Positions 26,571-36,067 of a DNA stretch of 62,361 bases are shown here, piece after piece; positions within the stretch are counted from its first letter, which is position 1; each line of letters begins with the position of its first letter. The notes under the pieces were generated by a model. That model searched no databases. It saw only the letters and a program-made list of their open reading frames with translations, and was not told where the DNA came from. The stretch is from Salinarimonas soli (GTDB taxonomy: Bacteria > Pseudomonadota > Alphaproteobacteria > Rhizobiales > Beijerinckiaceae). The position numbers and the translations under genes are program-made. Location of the stretch: contig NZ_VUOA01000016.1 in assembly GCF_008386575.1 (NCBI RefSeq), forward strand, positions 104,247-166,607, in the 5' to 3' direction.

Positions 26571-27644
26571 TCAACTCCAGGGCACGCGGGGCATGCGGAA
26601 CGGGAGCAGCATCCGCACCCAGGGCCGCGTGAAGCGGGTCATGGACAGGCTCTCGTGCACCGCTCGGGTCCGTTCGCCGAAGAGCCGCGTCTCGATCTCC
26701 GACCGCGTGTAGAACGGGGTGTCCTCGAAGGTGCGCAGGACGCGCGGGGTCGCGCCCGCGTCGCAGCGGGTGGGCCGCGCCACGCGCCAGATCCTGCCGG
26801 GCGGCAGGGCGGTCGGCGGCGGCGCCTCCCGATGCTCCACCTCTCCGCCGGGCGAGATCGCGAGCGACAGGAGCTGCCCCGTCCCGTCGCGGCGCTCCAC
26901 CTCGTAGATCACGCCCGCGTCGCCGCTGGGCAGGGGCGCGCGGCACCACCACCACGTGGAGAAATCGTCCTCCAGGGGCCGGTCCCCGGCATTGGTGTCG
27001 AAATAGGCCGCGCCGCGCCAGGACAGGCCGGGCGAATCGAACGCGACCTCGGCCCGCGAGGCCGGCGCAATGGGCCACCAGCGTTGCCGGCCCGCGGCAT
27101 CGAGAGCGAAGGGACCCGGCGTGAAGCCCGACGGCGTGAGGCGCACCCGGCCCCGCACGCGTTGCGGGATCGGAGCCGCGATCTCGTCGATGTCGACGGT
27201 CACGTTCGTGCCGTCGAACGACATCTGGCTACGCCCGATCGAGAGCGAGCGCTCGTCCCGGCGCAACGCGCCCGCCCCGCGCTCGGTGAGCGAGAAGCGC
27301 CCGCCCGGTCCGTAGATCACGGCGTTCATGGCGCAGAAGCGCTGCGGGTCGGCGGGGCCTCGCGCGCGGGCGGCGGCGTAATAGGGCGAGAAGACGCTGC
27401 CGATGAAGGCGATGATCGTCAGCCCGTGCCGCCCGTCGTCGCTGAGGGCGTCGAGGTACCACCAGACATAGCCGTTCGGGGGAACCGGCTCGTCGAAGCG
27501 AAGTCGGCCAGGATGGAGGACGCGGCCGACCGGCCCGACAGCGCCGCCATCGGCACTCCCGGCCCCGGATGCACGCTCCCGCCCGCGAGATAGAGCCCCG
27601 GCAGCCGGGTGCGCGAGCCCGGACGCTGGAACGAAGCTCTCCAT
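26571..27644 (-). CDS. crtC: Carotenoid 1,2-hydratase (hydroxyneurosporene synthase), start uncertain
   Basis: It hydrates the end double bonds of neurosporene/lycopene in the spheroidene/spirilloxanthin branch. The conserved protein runs from FDEPVPPNGYVWWYLDALSD (from about 27497) through HGLTIIAFIGSVFSPYYAAA to PFRMPRVPW at the end, about 309 residues. No ATG, GTG or TTG occurs in this frame between 27644 and the conserved block. The listed start is the nearest ATG, 49 codons early and inside crtD, and may be wrong. It overlaps crtD by over 70 nt in any case. Confidence 0.85.
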   Translation of the reverse strand: MESFVPASGLAHPAAGALSRGRERASGAGSADGGAVGPVGRVLHPGRLRFDEPVPPNGYVWWYLDALSDDGRHGLTIIAFIGSVFSPYYAAARARGPADPQRFCAMNAVIYGPGGRFSLTERGAGALRRDERSLSIGRSQMSFDGTNVTVDIDEIAAPIPQRVRGRVRLTPSGFTPGPFALDAAGRQRWWPIAPASRAEVAFDSPGLSWRGAAYFDTNAGDRPLEDDFSTWWWCRAPLPSGDAGVIYEVERRDGTGQLLSLAISPGGEVEHREAPPPTALPPGRIWRVARPTRCDAGATPRVLRTFEDTPFYTRSEIETRLFGERTRAVHESLSMTRFTRPWVRMLLPFRMPRVPWS

Positions 27645-28978
27645 CCGTGCGAGGCGCGACCGTACAGGGCTCCCCCGGTCCCCGGGAACAGGCGCGCGAA
27701 CTCCGCCGGGCCCGTCGTCACGGTGGCCTCCGGCTTGTGCTCCAAGCTCAGGCCCTGCCTGGCCAACAAGGCGAAGGTGCTGATCCGGCATCGCTCGATC
27801 TCCTCGGGCGTAAGGGGGGCCTCGTCGGCCCGGGCGGGGGCGTTGACGAGGCAGAACAGGCGCTCGGGACCGGAGGCCGCCGCCTCGTCGGTGCGGTCCT
27901 GGGCGCAGACATAAACGGTGGGTTCGCCCGGCAGCCGCCCGGCGCGATCGATGTCGTCGAACTCGGCCGCGTAGTCGCGCGAGAAGAACACGTTGTGGCG
28001 CACGAGCGGGAAGCCGCCGGCCGTGGCCCGCATCGACCAGGTGAGGGCCGACAGCGAGCGCGCCGACCGGGGGAGCCGGGGCACGGCACGGCGGGGGCGC
28101 TCGCCCAGCAGGCCCGCCGCGACGCCCGCGACGTCCCCCGCCGCGACCACCGCGTCGCAGGCGATCCGCTCGCCGTCCGCGAGCGTGACGCCCGCGACCC
28201 GTCCGCCGACGACGTCGATGGAGCGCACCTCCGTGCCATAGCGCAGCCGCGCGCCCCGCGCCTGGGCCAGCCCGGCCAGCGCCTGCGCGAGCCGGTGCAT
28301 GCCGCCCTCGACATAGGACACGCCCTCGTTCTCGACATGCGCCACGAGCATGAGGGTCGCGGGCGCGCGGAAGGGCGAGGAGCCGCAATAGGTGGCGTAG
28401 CGGCCGAAGAGCTGGCGCAGGCGTGGATCGCGAAAATAGCCGCCGAGCGCCGACCACAGCCCCGTGAAGGGGCGGATCGCGAGAAGATCGGGTAGGCCGC
28501 CGATCCCGTGCGCCGCGACGAGGCGCGGCAGGCTCGGGGAGGGCGCCTCGATGAAGGGGCCGCGCAGGGTCTCGTAGATCCGCCGCGCGTCGGCGCAGAA
28601 CCGCTCGTAGCCCCGGGCCTCCTCCGCGCCGGCGAAGGCGCCGATCGCGTCCCGCGAGCGGTCCCGGTCCGCGAAGAGGTCGAGCCCGGCGCCGCCATCC
28701 CAGGAATGGCGCGCCAGGATCTGGGCCCGCGTCAGGGTCACGTGGTCGGACAGCTTGAGGCCGAGATCGGCGAGAATCGCCTCGAACACCCAGCGCATGG
28801 TCAGAACGGTGGGCCCCGAATCGATCGGTACGCCGTCGACGGTCACCTCGCGCATCTTGCCGCCCGGCGCGGCGGCCCGCTCAAGGCACGTGACCGCGAC
28901 GCCACGCGCGGCGAGCGACAGCGTGGCTACGAGACCCGCCATCCCTGCTCCGATCACCACGACGCGCCGCTCGCTCAA
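27419..28978 (-). CDS. crtD: Hydroxyneurosporene (methoxyneurosporene) desaturase
   Basis: The 519-residue CrtI-like FAD enzyme introduces the 3,4 double bond after CrtC and CrtF act. N-terminal RRVVVIGAGMAGLVATLSLA and ERAAAPGGKMRE bind FAD. The C-terminal GLYLAGGSVHPGPGVPMAAL is the CrtD version of the family signature. A TTG at 28978 with GGGAGG 8 nt upstream is preferred over the GTG at 28996. It precedes crtC on the same transcript and diverges from crtE across a PpsR box. Confidence 0.93.
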   Translation of the reverse strand: MSERRVVVIGAGMAGLVATLSLAARGVAVTCLERAAAPGGKMREVTVDGVPIDSGPTVLTMRWVFEAILADLGLKLSDHVTLTRAQILARHSWDGGAGLDLFADRDRSRDAIGAFAGAEEARGYERFCADARRIYETLRGPFIEAPSPSLPRLVAAHGIGGLPDLLAIRPFTGLWSALGGYFRDPRLRQLFGRYATYCGSSPFRAPATLMLVAHVENEGVSYVEGGMHRLAQALAGLAQARGARLRYGTEVRSIDVVGGRVAGVTLADGERIACDAVVAAGDVAGVAAGLLGERPRRAVPRLPRSARSLSALTWSMRATAGGFPLVRHNVFFSRDYAAEFDDIDRAGRLPGEPTVYVCAQDRTDEAAASGPERLFCLVNAPARADEAPLTPEEIERCRISTFALLARQGLSLEHKPEATVTTGPAEFARLFPGTGGALYGRASHGWRASFQRPGSRTRLPGLYLAGGSVHPGPGVPMAALSGRSAASSILADFASTSRFPRTAMSGGTSTPSATTGGTG

Positions 28979-29009
28979 AGCCCGGACCTCCCGCACAAAC
29001 GCGTTGACA

Positions 29010-29040
29010 TGACACCAAGCTCTGTCAACCTGAACTGACA
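29010..29040. promoter_or_regulatory. Shared crtD/crtE operator: PpsR box with adjoining inverted repeat
   Basis: TGTCAACCTGAACTGACA (29023-29040) is a full TGT-N12-ACA match. Overlapping it, TGACACCAAGCTCTGTCA (29010-29027) is an inverted repeat in the opposite (everted) orientation. The site lies in the 106-bp divergent region and could control both crtDC and crtEF. Confidence 0.7.
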
Positions 29041-29084
29041 GTCAAGGACGTCGGACGATCCGACGCAGGACAAGGGAGAGGTCC

Positions 29085-29957
29085 ATGACCGCCATGCCCC
29101 GGATCGAGCGAGCGCTCCAGGACGCGATCACCCGCGCCGAGGCGGCCGGCGCGCCGCCGCGCCTGGGTGCCGCGTTGCGCCACGCGGTCTTTCCCGGCGG
29201 CGCGCGGGTGCGCCCGATGCTGTGCCTCGCGGTGGCCCGCGCCTGCGGCGACGACCGGCCCGAGCTCGCGGACGCTGCGGCGGCAGCCATCGAGTTCCTG
29301 CACTGCGCGTCCCTCGTCCACGACGACCTGCCTTGCTTCGACGACGCCGCCACCCGGCGCGGGCGGCCCTCGGTTCACGCGGCCTTCGGGGAGCCGCTCG
29401 CGGTGCTCGCGGGCGACGCCCTCATCGTGCTCGCCTTCGAGACCCTGGGACGGGCGGGCTTCGCCGCCCCCGACCGCTTGCCGCGCCTTCTCGCCACCAT
29501 CGCGGCGGCGACGGGCATGCCCCATGGGATCGTCGCGGGGCAGGCCTGGGAATGCGAGCCGTCCCTCGATCTCTCGACCTATCACCGGGCCAAGACGGGC
29601 GCGCTCTTCACCGCCGCGACCCTTGCGGGCGCCGTCGCGGCCGCCGGCACCGCCGATGCCTGGTCGCTGCTCGGCGAACGTCTCGGGGAGGCCTACCAGG
29701 TGGCCGACGACCTTCACGACGTCGCCTCCGACGCGGAAGCGCTCGGCAAGCCCGTGGGGCAGGACGCAGCCCATGGCCGCGCCAACGCCGTGCATCGCCT
29801 GGGCCTCGACGGGGCTGTGCGGCACCTGCGCGGCCTTGTGGCCGAGGCTCTCGACTCGATCCCGGATTGCGACGGCAGCGCGGAGCTTCGCGCCCTGATC
29901 GGGGCGCAGGCCAAGCGCTTCGTTCCCACGAGCCTCGCGACCCGCGTGGCGGCCTGA
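29085..29957 (+). CDS. crtE: Geranylgeranyl diphosphate synthase
   Basis: The 290-residue prenyltransferase makes GGPP for both carotenoids and the bacteriochlorophyll tail. The first Asp-rich motif is SLVHDDLPCFDDAATRRGRP. The second is DDLHDV in EAYQVADDLHDVASDAEALG, followed by KPVGQDAAHGRAN. The ATG is preceded by AGGGAGAG. It is the first gene of crtEF, with crtF starting 1 nt after its stop. PpsR control is expected. Confidence 0.95.
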   Translation: MTAMPRIERALQDAITRAEAAGAPPRLGAALRHAVFPGGARVRPMLCLAVARACGDDRPELADAAAAAIEFLHCASLVHDDLPCFDDAATRRGRPSVHAAFGEPLAVLAGDALIVLAFETLGRAGFAAPDRLPRLLATIAAATGMPHGIVAGQAWECEPSLDLSTYHRAKTGALFTAATLAGAVAAAGTADAWSLLGERLGEAYQVADDLHDVASDAEALGKPVGQDAAHGRANAVHRLGLDGAVRHLRGLVAEALDSIPDCDGSAELRALIGAQAKRFVPTSLATRVAA

Positions 29958-29958
29958 C

Positions 29959-31107
29959 ATGGGTGCCGACGGCGTGATGCCCGAGCGCCGCAGCAACGGC
30001 GGGCCCTCCCTCCTTGACCGGGCTTATGACTGGCACGATCGCCTCGTCGCGAACCCGCGGTTCCAGGCCTTCGCCCAGACCTTCTGGTTGACGCGCCCGA
30101 TCGCCCGGCGCCGGGCCAAGGAGCTGTTCGACCTCGCGGGCGGCTTCATCCACTCGCAGGTTCTCCTCGCCTGCGTTCGCCTGCGCCTCCTCGACATGGT
30201 TCGTGCCGAGCCGCTGCCCGCCGAGATCCTGTGCGCCCGCGCCGGGCTACCGCCCGAGGCCGGGCGGCGGCTCCTCGAGGCGGCCGTGGGCCTGCGCCTC
30301 CTGCGCCGGCGGGGCGGCGCTCTGGGGCTCGGGACGCTGGGCGCAGCCCTTCTGGGCAACCCGGCGGCCCTCGCGATGATCGAGCATCACCCGCTGCTCT
30401 ACGACGACCTCGCCGATCCGGTGGCCGCCTTCAGCCGCGGCCGGGGCGGGGGGAGCCTTGCGCGCTATTGGGGCTACGCCGAAGCCGCGACGCCCGGCGA
30501 GCTGCCCGAGGCCCGGACGGGTCCCTATACCGAGCTGATGGCCGCCTCCCAGCCCCTCGTGGCGCGCCAGGTCCTCGACGCCTATCCCCTCGGCCGTCAC
30601 CGCACGCTTCTCGACGTGGGCGGCGGGGGAGGGGCCTTCCTCGCCGCGGTACGGGAACGGGCGCCCCAGCTCGGGCTGATGCTCTTCGACCTGCCGGCCG
30701 TCGCCGCGAAGGCGCGGGCGGTGCTGCCCGAAGCCGGGGCAGGGGCGGTTGCCATCCATGAGGGCGACTTCACCCGTGATCCGCTCCCCAGGGGTGCCGA
30801 CGTGATCTCTTTGGTTCGAATCGCCCACGATCACGACGACGCCGTGGTGCTGGGACTGCTGCGCGCCATCCGGGCGGCCCTGCCCGAAGACGGAACGCTC
30901 CTCCTCGCCGAGCCCATGGCCGGCACGCCCGGCCTCGGCACGCTCGATGCCTATTTCGCCGTCTATCTGCATGCGCTCGGCACCGGGCGCCTGCGCAGCG
31001 CCGCCGAACTCACCGATTTGCTGGCCCAGGCGGGGTTCGGCCCCGTGCGCCGGGTGCGCACCGCGATGCCGCTCCTCACCGGCCTCCTCGTCGCGACGGC
31101 GCATTAG
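29959..31107 (+). CDS. crtF: Hydroxyneurosporene O-methyltransferase
   Basis: The 382-residue SAM-dependent enzyme methylates the 1-hydroxyl formed by CrtC. Seen are an N-terminal dimerisation/winged-helix part (FDLAGGFIHSQVLLACVRLRLLD) and the SAM motif LLDVGGGGGAFLAAVRE, then LMLFDLPAVAAKA and DVISLVRIAHDHDD. The size and the order crtE-crtF-bchC are standard for purple bacteria. With CrtC and CrtD it predicts spirilloxanthin-type carotenoids. Confidence 0.95.
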   Translation: MGADGVMPERRSNGGPSLLDRAYDWHDRLVANPRFQAFAQTFWLTRPIARRRAKELFDLAGGFIHSQVLLACVRLRLLDMVRAEPLPAEILCARAGLPPEAGRRLLEAAVGLRLLRRRGGALGLGTLGAALLGNPAALAMIEHHPLLYDDLADPVAAFSRGRGGGSLARYWGYAEAATPGELPEARTGPYTELMAASQPLVARQVLDAYPLGRHRTLLDVGGGGGAFLAAVRERAPQLGLMLFDLPAVAAKARAVLPEAGAGAVAIHEGDFTRDPLPRGADVISLVRIAHDHDDAVVLGLLRAIRAALPEDGTLLLAEPMAGTPGLGTLDAYFAVYLHALGTGRLRSAAELTDLLAQAGFGPVRRVRTAMPLLTGLLVATAH

Positions 31108-31118
31108 ACGTCGACAGT

Positions 31119-31162
31119 CGTCAATTGAGATTGACACATATCAAAGTAAGCCTAGGCTTACA
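31119..31162. promoter_or_regulatory. bchC promoter region: two PpsR boxes flanking a FixK/FnrL-like site
   Basis: Box 1 (31119-31136) reads TGTCAATCTCAATTGACG on the minus strand. Box 2 (31145-31162) reads AGTAAGCCTAGGCTTACA and contains the perfect palindrome GTAAGCCTAGGCTTAC. Each has five of six TGT-N12-ACA bases, and they are 8 bp apart. TTGACACATATCAA (31131-31144) fits a FixK/FNR box. TTGACA (31131-31136) and TAGGCT (31153-31158) could be -35/-10. Confidence 0.62.
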
Positions 31163-31201
31163 TCCAGCGACCCCGCTCCGGCGGTCGTGCCCGAGGCCGC
31201 G

Positions 31202-32137
31202 ATGGACACCCACGCCGTCATCTTCGAAGCTCCCGAGCGCCTCAGGCTCGACCGGCTCGCCCTGGCGGCGGCCGGCCCCGAGGACGTCGTCGTGGACGTC
31301 GAGTGGAGCGGGATCAGCACCGGCACCGAGCGCTTGCTCTATCTCGGACGCATGCCGAGCTTTCCGGGCCTCGGCTATCCTCTGGTGCCGGGTTACGAGG
31401 CGGTGGGCCGGGTTCGGTCCCACGGCGGCGCGAACGGCCTGTCCGACGGCGACCGGGTCTTCGTTCCCGGCGCCCATTGCTTTCCGGAGGCGCGCTGCCT
31501 CTTCGGCGCGTCCGCCGCGCGGCTCGTCGTCCCGGCGGCCCGGGTCGCCCGCGTGCCCCACGGCATCGAAGCCGAGGCGACGCTTCTCGCCCTCGCCGCG
31601 ACCGCGCACCATGCCCTTGCGATCGCGGGCGGCGCGCCGGACCTCATCGTCGGGCACGGCGTGCTCGGCCGCCTGCTGGCCCGCCTCGCGGTCGCCCGGG
31701 GCGGCCGTCCGGTGGTCTGGGAACGCGAGGAGCGCCGGCGCTCCCCCGGCGAGGCCTACGCCGTCGTCCGGCCCGAGGACGACGACCGCCGCGACTACCC
31801 CCGTATCGTCGACGTGTCCGGCGATTCCGGCCTGCTCGACACCCTGATCGCACGGCTCGCGCCGGGCGGGGCGGTGGTGCTCGCCGGTTTCTACGCCGAG
31901 CCGCTCTCCTTCGCCTTCCCGCCGGCCTTCATGCGCGAGGCGGCGATCCGGATCGCGGCCGAATGGAAGCCCGCCGACCTCGCCGCCGTCACCGCTCTCG
32001 TCGCCGACGGCAGCCTGTCCCTGGACGGGCTCGTCACCGACGTCGAGCCCGCGGGCCGCGCGCCCGACGCCTACCGCACCGCCTTCGGCGATCCCGCCTG
32101 CCTGAAGATGATCCTGGACTGGAGAGACCTCCAATGA
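31202..32137 (+). CDS. bchC: 3-hydroxyethyl bacteriochlorophyllide a dehydrogenase
   Basis: The 311-residue zinc-alcohol-dehydrogenase-like enzyme oxidises the C3 hydroxyethyl group to acetyl in late bacteriochlorophyll a synthesis. It starts MDTHAVIFEAPERLRLDRLA and has VDVEWSGISTGTERLLYLGR and LVPGYEAVGRV, both typical of BchC. The ATG at 31202 is where homology begins. It leads the bchCXYZ-puf superoperon, and its stop overlaps the bchX start (ATGA). Two PpsR boxes and a FixK-like site precede it. Confidence 0.95.
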   Translation: MDTHAVIFEAPERLRLDRLALAAAGPEDVVVDVEWSGISTGTERLLYLGRMPSFPGLGYPLVPGYEAVGRVRSHGGANGLSDGDRVFVPGAHCFPEARCLFGASAARLVVPAARVARVPHGIEAEATLLALAATAHHALAIAGGAPDLIVGHGVLGRLLARLAVARGGRPVVWEREERRRSPGEAYAVVRPEDDDRRDYPRIVDVSGDSGLLDTLIARLAPGGAVVLAGFYAEPLSFAFPPAFMREAAIRIAAEWKPADLAAVTALVADGSLSLDGLVTDVEPAGRAPDAYRTAFGDPACLKMILDWRDLQ

Positions 32138-33078
32138 ACGCCCACGCGCCCGTCGACCCGACGCCGCCCCCGGCCAAGACCACCCAGATCATCGCGATTT
32201 ATGGCAAGGGCGGTATCGGCAAGAGCTTCGCCCTCGCCAACCTGTCCTACATGATGGCCCAGCAGGGCAAGAAGGTGCTCCTCATCGGCTGCGACCCGAA
32301 GAGCGACACCACCTCGCTCCTCTTCGGCGGGCGCGCCTGCCCGACGATCATCGAGACCTCCTCGAAGAAGAAGCTCGCCGGCGAGGACATCCGCGTCGAG
32401 GACGTCTGCTTCAAGCGCGACGGCGTCTTCGCCATGGAGCTCGGCGGTCCCGAGGTCGGCCGCGGCTGCGGCGGGCGCGGGATCATCCACGGCTTCGAGC
32501 TCCTCGAGAAGCTCGGCTTCCACGACTGGGGCTTCGACTACGTCCTCCTCGACTTCCTCGGCGACGTGGTGTGCGGCGGCTTCGGCCTGCCGATCGCCCG
32601 CGACATGTGCCAGAAGGTGATCGTCGTCGGCTCGAACGACCTCCAGTCCCTCTACGTCGCCAACAACGTCTGCTCGGCGGTGGACTATTTCCGCAAGCTC
32701 GGCGGCAATGTCGGCGTCGCCGGCATGGTGATCAACAAGGACGACGGCACGGGCGAGGCGCAGGCCTTCGCCCAGGCGGCCGGCATCCCGATCCTCGCCG
32801 CGATCCCCGCCGACGAGGACATCCGCCGCAAGAGCGCGAACTACGAGATCGTCGGCACCCCCGACGGCCGCTGGGGCCCGCTCTTCGCAGCCCTCGCCGA
32901 GGCCGTCGCGCTCGCGCCGCCCCTGCGCCCCAAGCCCCTCGACCAGGACGGCCTCCTCGGCTTGTTCAAGGGCGAGGCGGTCGGACGCGGCGTGGTGCTC
33001 GAGCCCGCGACGCTCGCCGACATGTGCGGCGCCTCGGCGCTGGCGAAGCCCTCCCTCGAAGTCGTCTACGACGCGTGA
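32134..33078 (+). CDS. bchX: Chlorophyllide a reductase iron protein subunit
   Basis: The 314-residue NifH-like ATPase is the electron donor of chlorophyllide a reductase (COR). The P-loop [10 protein letters not shown] lies at 22-31. The [4Fe-4S] cysteines of the dimer interface are in GRGCGGRG and [10 protein letters not shown]. It is distinct from BchL by the [17 protein letters not shown] region and its partner genes bchYZ. The start overlaps the bchC stop, and bchY follows after 11 nt. Confidence 0.96.
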   Translation: MNAHAPVDPTPPPAKTTQIIAIYGKGGIGKSFALANLSYMMAQQGKKVLLIGCDPKSDTTSLLFGGRACPTIIETSSKKKLAGEDIRVEDVCFKRDGVFAMELGGPEVGRGCGGRGIIHGFELLEKLGFHDWGFDYVLLDFLGDVVCGGFGLPIARDMCQKVIVVGSNDLQSLYVANNVCSAVDYFRKLGGNVGVAGMVINKDDGTGEAQAFAQAAGIPILAAIPADEDIRRKSANYEIVGTPDGRWGPLFAALAEAVALAPPLRPKPLDQDGLLGLFKGEAVGRGVVLEPATLADMCGASALAKPSLEVVYDA

Positions 33079-33089
33079 GGGGAGAGGCC

Positions 33090-34616
33090 ATGACCACGAC
33101 CCTCATCGACCGTCCCCCGGCGCAGCCCGCCGGGCACGAGGCCGGCTCGGGCTGCCATGCGGGCGCGGACGAGATGCACCGCGCGGCGCAGGCCGCCGGC
33201 AAGTCCGAGATCCTGGAGCGCTACGCGGCCGACTACCCCAAGGGCCCGCACGACCAGCCGCAGAGCATGTGTCCCGCCTTCGGGTCGCTGCGGGTCGGGC
33301 TTCGCATGCGGCGCACGGCGACGATCCTCTCGGGCTCGGCCTGCTGCGTCTACGGCCTCACCTTCACGTCGCATTTCTACGGCGCCAAGCGCTCGGTCGG
33401 CTACGTGCCGTTCAACTCGGAATCCCTCGTCACGGGCAAGCTGTTCGAGGACATCCGGGACGCGGTGCACGAGATGGCCGATCCCGATCTCTACGATGCG
33501 ATCGTCGTGACGAATCTCTGCGTGCCGACCGCCTCGGGCGTGCCGCTCCAGATCCTGCCCAAGGCCATCAACGGCGTGCGCATCGTCGGCATCGACGTGC
33601 CGGGCTTCGGCGTCCCGACCCACGCGGAAGCCAAGGACGTGCTCGCCGGCGCCATGCTGCGCTACGCCCGCCAGGAGGCCGAGAGCGGCCCCGTCGCGGC
33701 GCCCCGGACCGGACGGAGCGACCGCCCGACCGTCACGCTGGTGGGCGAGATGTTCCCCGCCGATCCCGTCGGCATCGGCGCCATGCTGGAGCCCATGGGG
33801 CTTGCGGCCGGGCCTGTCGTCCCGACCCGCGAATGGCGCGAGCTCTATGCCGCCCTCGACGGGGCGGTGATCGCGGGCATCCACCCCTTCTACACGGCGT
33901 CCTTCCGGGAGTTCGAGGCCGCGGGCCGCGCCGTCGTGGGCTCGGGCCCCGTGGGCTGCGAGGGCACCGCCGCCTGGCTCGACGCCATCGGCGAGGCCTG
34001 CAACGTGCCCCGCCGGCGGATCGACGACGCGAAGAACGCCGTCCTTCCCGCGATCCGCGACGCGCTCGCGGCGCGTCCCATCAAGGGCCGGGTCACGGTG
34101 TCGGGCTACGAGGGCTCCGAGCTTCTCGTGGCGCGCCTCCTGATGGAGAGCGGCGCGGAGGTGCCCTATGTGGGCACGGCCTGCCCGGCGACGCGCGTCT
34201 CGGGGGTCGACCGGGACTGGCTCGAGGCGAGAGGCGTCCACGTCCAGTTCCGCGCCTCGCTCGAGCAGGATCTGGCCGCCATGGCCGCCTTCGAGCCCGA
34301 CCTCGCCGTCGGCACCACGCCGCTCGTGCAGAAGGCCAAGGCCCAGGGTACGCCCTCGCTCTACTTCACCAACCTCATCTCGGCCCGCCCCCTGTTCGGG
34401 CCCGCGGGCGCCGGCTCGCTCGCTCAGGTCGTCAACGCGGCGATCGAGGGCAAGGGGCGCTTCGACCGGATGCGCGGCTTCTTCGAGGGCGTGGGCGAAG
34501 GCGACACGGCCGGCGTGTGGGCGCAGCAGCCCATGGAGCGCCCGGGCTTTCGCGAGCAGAACCGCCGCCGCATGGAAGCCGCCGCCAAGGCCCGCAAGTC
34601 CGAGGAGATGATGTAA
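33090..34616 (+). CDS. bchY: Chlorophyllide a reductase subunit BchY
   Basis: The 508-residue NifD-like subunit of COR reduces the C7=C8 bond of chlorophyllide a together with BchZ and BchX. Cysteines likely to bind the [4Fe-4S] cluster are in [21 protein letters not shown] and [10 protein letters not shown]. Other family blocks are [23 protein letters not shown] and [14 protein letters not shown]. The ATG at 33090 follows GGGGAGAGG. Its TAA shares one base with the bchZ ATG (34616). Confidence 0.96.
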   Translation: MTTTLIDRPPAQPAGHEAGSGCHAGADEMHRAAQAAGKSEILERYAADYPKGPHDQPQSMCPAFGSLRVGLRMRRTATILSGSACCVYGLTFTSHFYGAKRSVGYVPFNSESLVTGKLFEDIRDAVHEMADPDLYDAIVVTNLCVPTASGVPLQILPKAINGVRIVGIDVPGFGVPTHAEAKDVLAGAMLRYARQEAESGPVAAPRTGRSDRPTVTLVGEMFPADPVGIGAMLEPMGLAAGPVVPTREWRELYAALDGAVIAGIHPFYTASFREFEAAGRAVVGSGPVGCEGTAAWLDAIGEACNVPRRRIDDAKNAVLPAIRDALAARPIKGRVTVSGYEGSELLVARLLMESGAEVPYVGTACPATRVSGVDRDWLEARGVHVQFRASLEQDLAAMAAFEPDLAVGTTPLVQKAKAQGTPSLYFTNLISARPLFGPAGAGSLAQVVNAAIEGKGRFDRMRGFFEGVGEGDTAGVWAQQPMERPGFREQNRRRMEAAAKARKSEEMM

Positions 34617-36067
34617 TGCTCGTCCTCGACCACGACCGCGCGGGCGGATATTGGGGCGCCGTCTACGCCTTCACCGCGGTGAAGGGCCTCCAGGTCGTCA
34701 TCGACGGGCCGGTGGGCTGCGAGAACCTGCCGGTCACGGCGGTGCTGCACTACACCGACGCGCTGCCCCCGCACGAGCTGCCCGTCGTCGTCACGGGTCT
34801 CTCCGAGGACGAGCTCGGCCAGCACGGGACGGAGGGCGCCATGCGCCGCGCCCGCGCGGTCCTCGATCCCGACCTGCCGGCCGTCGTGGTCACGGGCTCC
34901 ATCGCCGAGATGATCGGCGGCGGCGTCACCCCCGAGGGCACGAACGTCAAGCGCTTCCTGCCGCGCACCATCGACGAGGACCAATGGCAGAGCGCCGACC
35001 GCGCTATGCTCTGGCTCCTGCGCGAGTGGGGGCCGAAGAAGATCAAGGCGCCCAAGGCGCGGGCCGAGGGCGCCCGGCCGAAGGTCAACATCGTCGGCCC
35101 GATCTACGGCACCTTCAACACGCCCTCCGATCTCGCCGAGATCCGGCGTCTCGTCGAGGGCATCGGGGCGGAGGTGAACCTCACCTTCCCCATGGGCTCG
35201 CACCTCGCCGACATCCCGCGCCTCCTGGAGGCCGAGGTGAACGTCTGCATGTATCGCGAGTTCGGCCGCATGGTCTGCGAGGCGATGGAGCGGCCCTGGC
35301 TCCATGCCCCGATCGGCCTGCATGCCACGACGGCCTTCCTGCGCACCCTGGGCGAGCTCCTCGGACTCGATCCCGAGCCCTTCATCGAGCGCGAGAAGCA
35401 CACGACCATCAAGCCCCTGTGGGATCTCTGGCGGTCGGTGACGCAGGACTTCTTCGCGACCGCGAGCTTCGCCATCGTCGCATCCGAGACCTACGAGCGC
35501 GGCGTGCGGCGGTTCCTCGCCGACGAGATGGGGCTGCCCTGCACCTTCAGCGTCGCCCGGAAGGCCGGCGCCAAGACGGACAACGGGGCGATCCGGGCGC
35601 TCGTGCGCACCAAGCCGCCCCTCGTGCTCTTCGGCAGCTTCAACGAGCGCATGTATCTCGCGGAGGCCGGCGGCCGGGGCATGTACATCCCGGCCTCCTT
35701 CCCGGGCGCGATCATCCGCCGGCACACGGGCACGCCCTTCATGGGCTACTCGGGCGCCACCTACATCGTCCAGGAGGTCTGCAACGCCCTCTTCGACGCC
35801 CTCTTCCACATCCTGCCCATGGCCGCCGACCTCGACCGCGTCGAGGCGACCCCCTCGCGCCCCCAGCGGCCCCTGCCCTGGGACCGCGAGGCGCGCGAGA
35901 CCCTGGACCGGCTGGTCGAGAACTACCCGATCCTCGTGCGCATCTCCGCCGCCAAGCGCCTGCGCGACGCCGCCGAGAGCGAGGCCCGCCGCGCGGGCGA
36001 GGACAGCGTCACGGCCCCCGTCCTCGGGCGGGCCCGCACCCTCTTGCGGGAGGATATGCCCGCATGA
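34616..36067 (+). CDS. bchZ: Chlorophyllide a reductase subunit BchZ
   Basis: The 483-residue NifK-like partner of BchY begins [20 protein letters not shown] and carries the cluster cysteine in [20 protein letters not shown]. It continues with [20 protein letters not shown] and [19 protein letters not shown]. The gene is coupled to bchY by a 1-nt overlap and to pufQ by an ATGA overlap. The bch and puf genes therefore form one transcription unit, as in Rhodobacter. Confidence 0.96.
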   Translation: MLVLDHDRAGGYWGAVYAFTAVKGLQVVIDGPVGCENLPVTAVLHYTDALPPHELPVVVTGLSEDELGQHGTEGAMRRARAVLDPDLPAVVVTGSIAEMIGGGVTPEGTNVKRFLPRTIDEDQWQSADRAMLWLLREWGPKKIKAPKARAEGARPKVNIVGPIYGTFNTPSDLAEIRRLVEGIGAEVNLTFPMGSHLADIPRLLEAEVNVCMYREFGRMVCEAMERPWLHAPIGLHATTAFLRTLGELLGLDPEPFIEREKHTTIKPLWDLWRSVTQDFFATASFAIVASETYERGVRRFLADEMGLPCTFSVARKAGAKTDNGAIRALVRTKPPLVLFGSFNERMYLAEAGGRGMYIPASFPGAIIRRHTGTPFMGYSGATYIVQEVCNALFDALFHILPMAADLDRVEATPSRPQRPLPWDREARETLDRLVENYPILVRISAAKRLRDAAESEARRAGEDSVTAPVLGRARTLLREDMPA

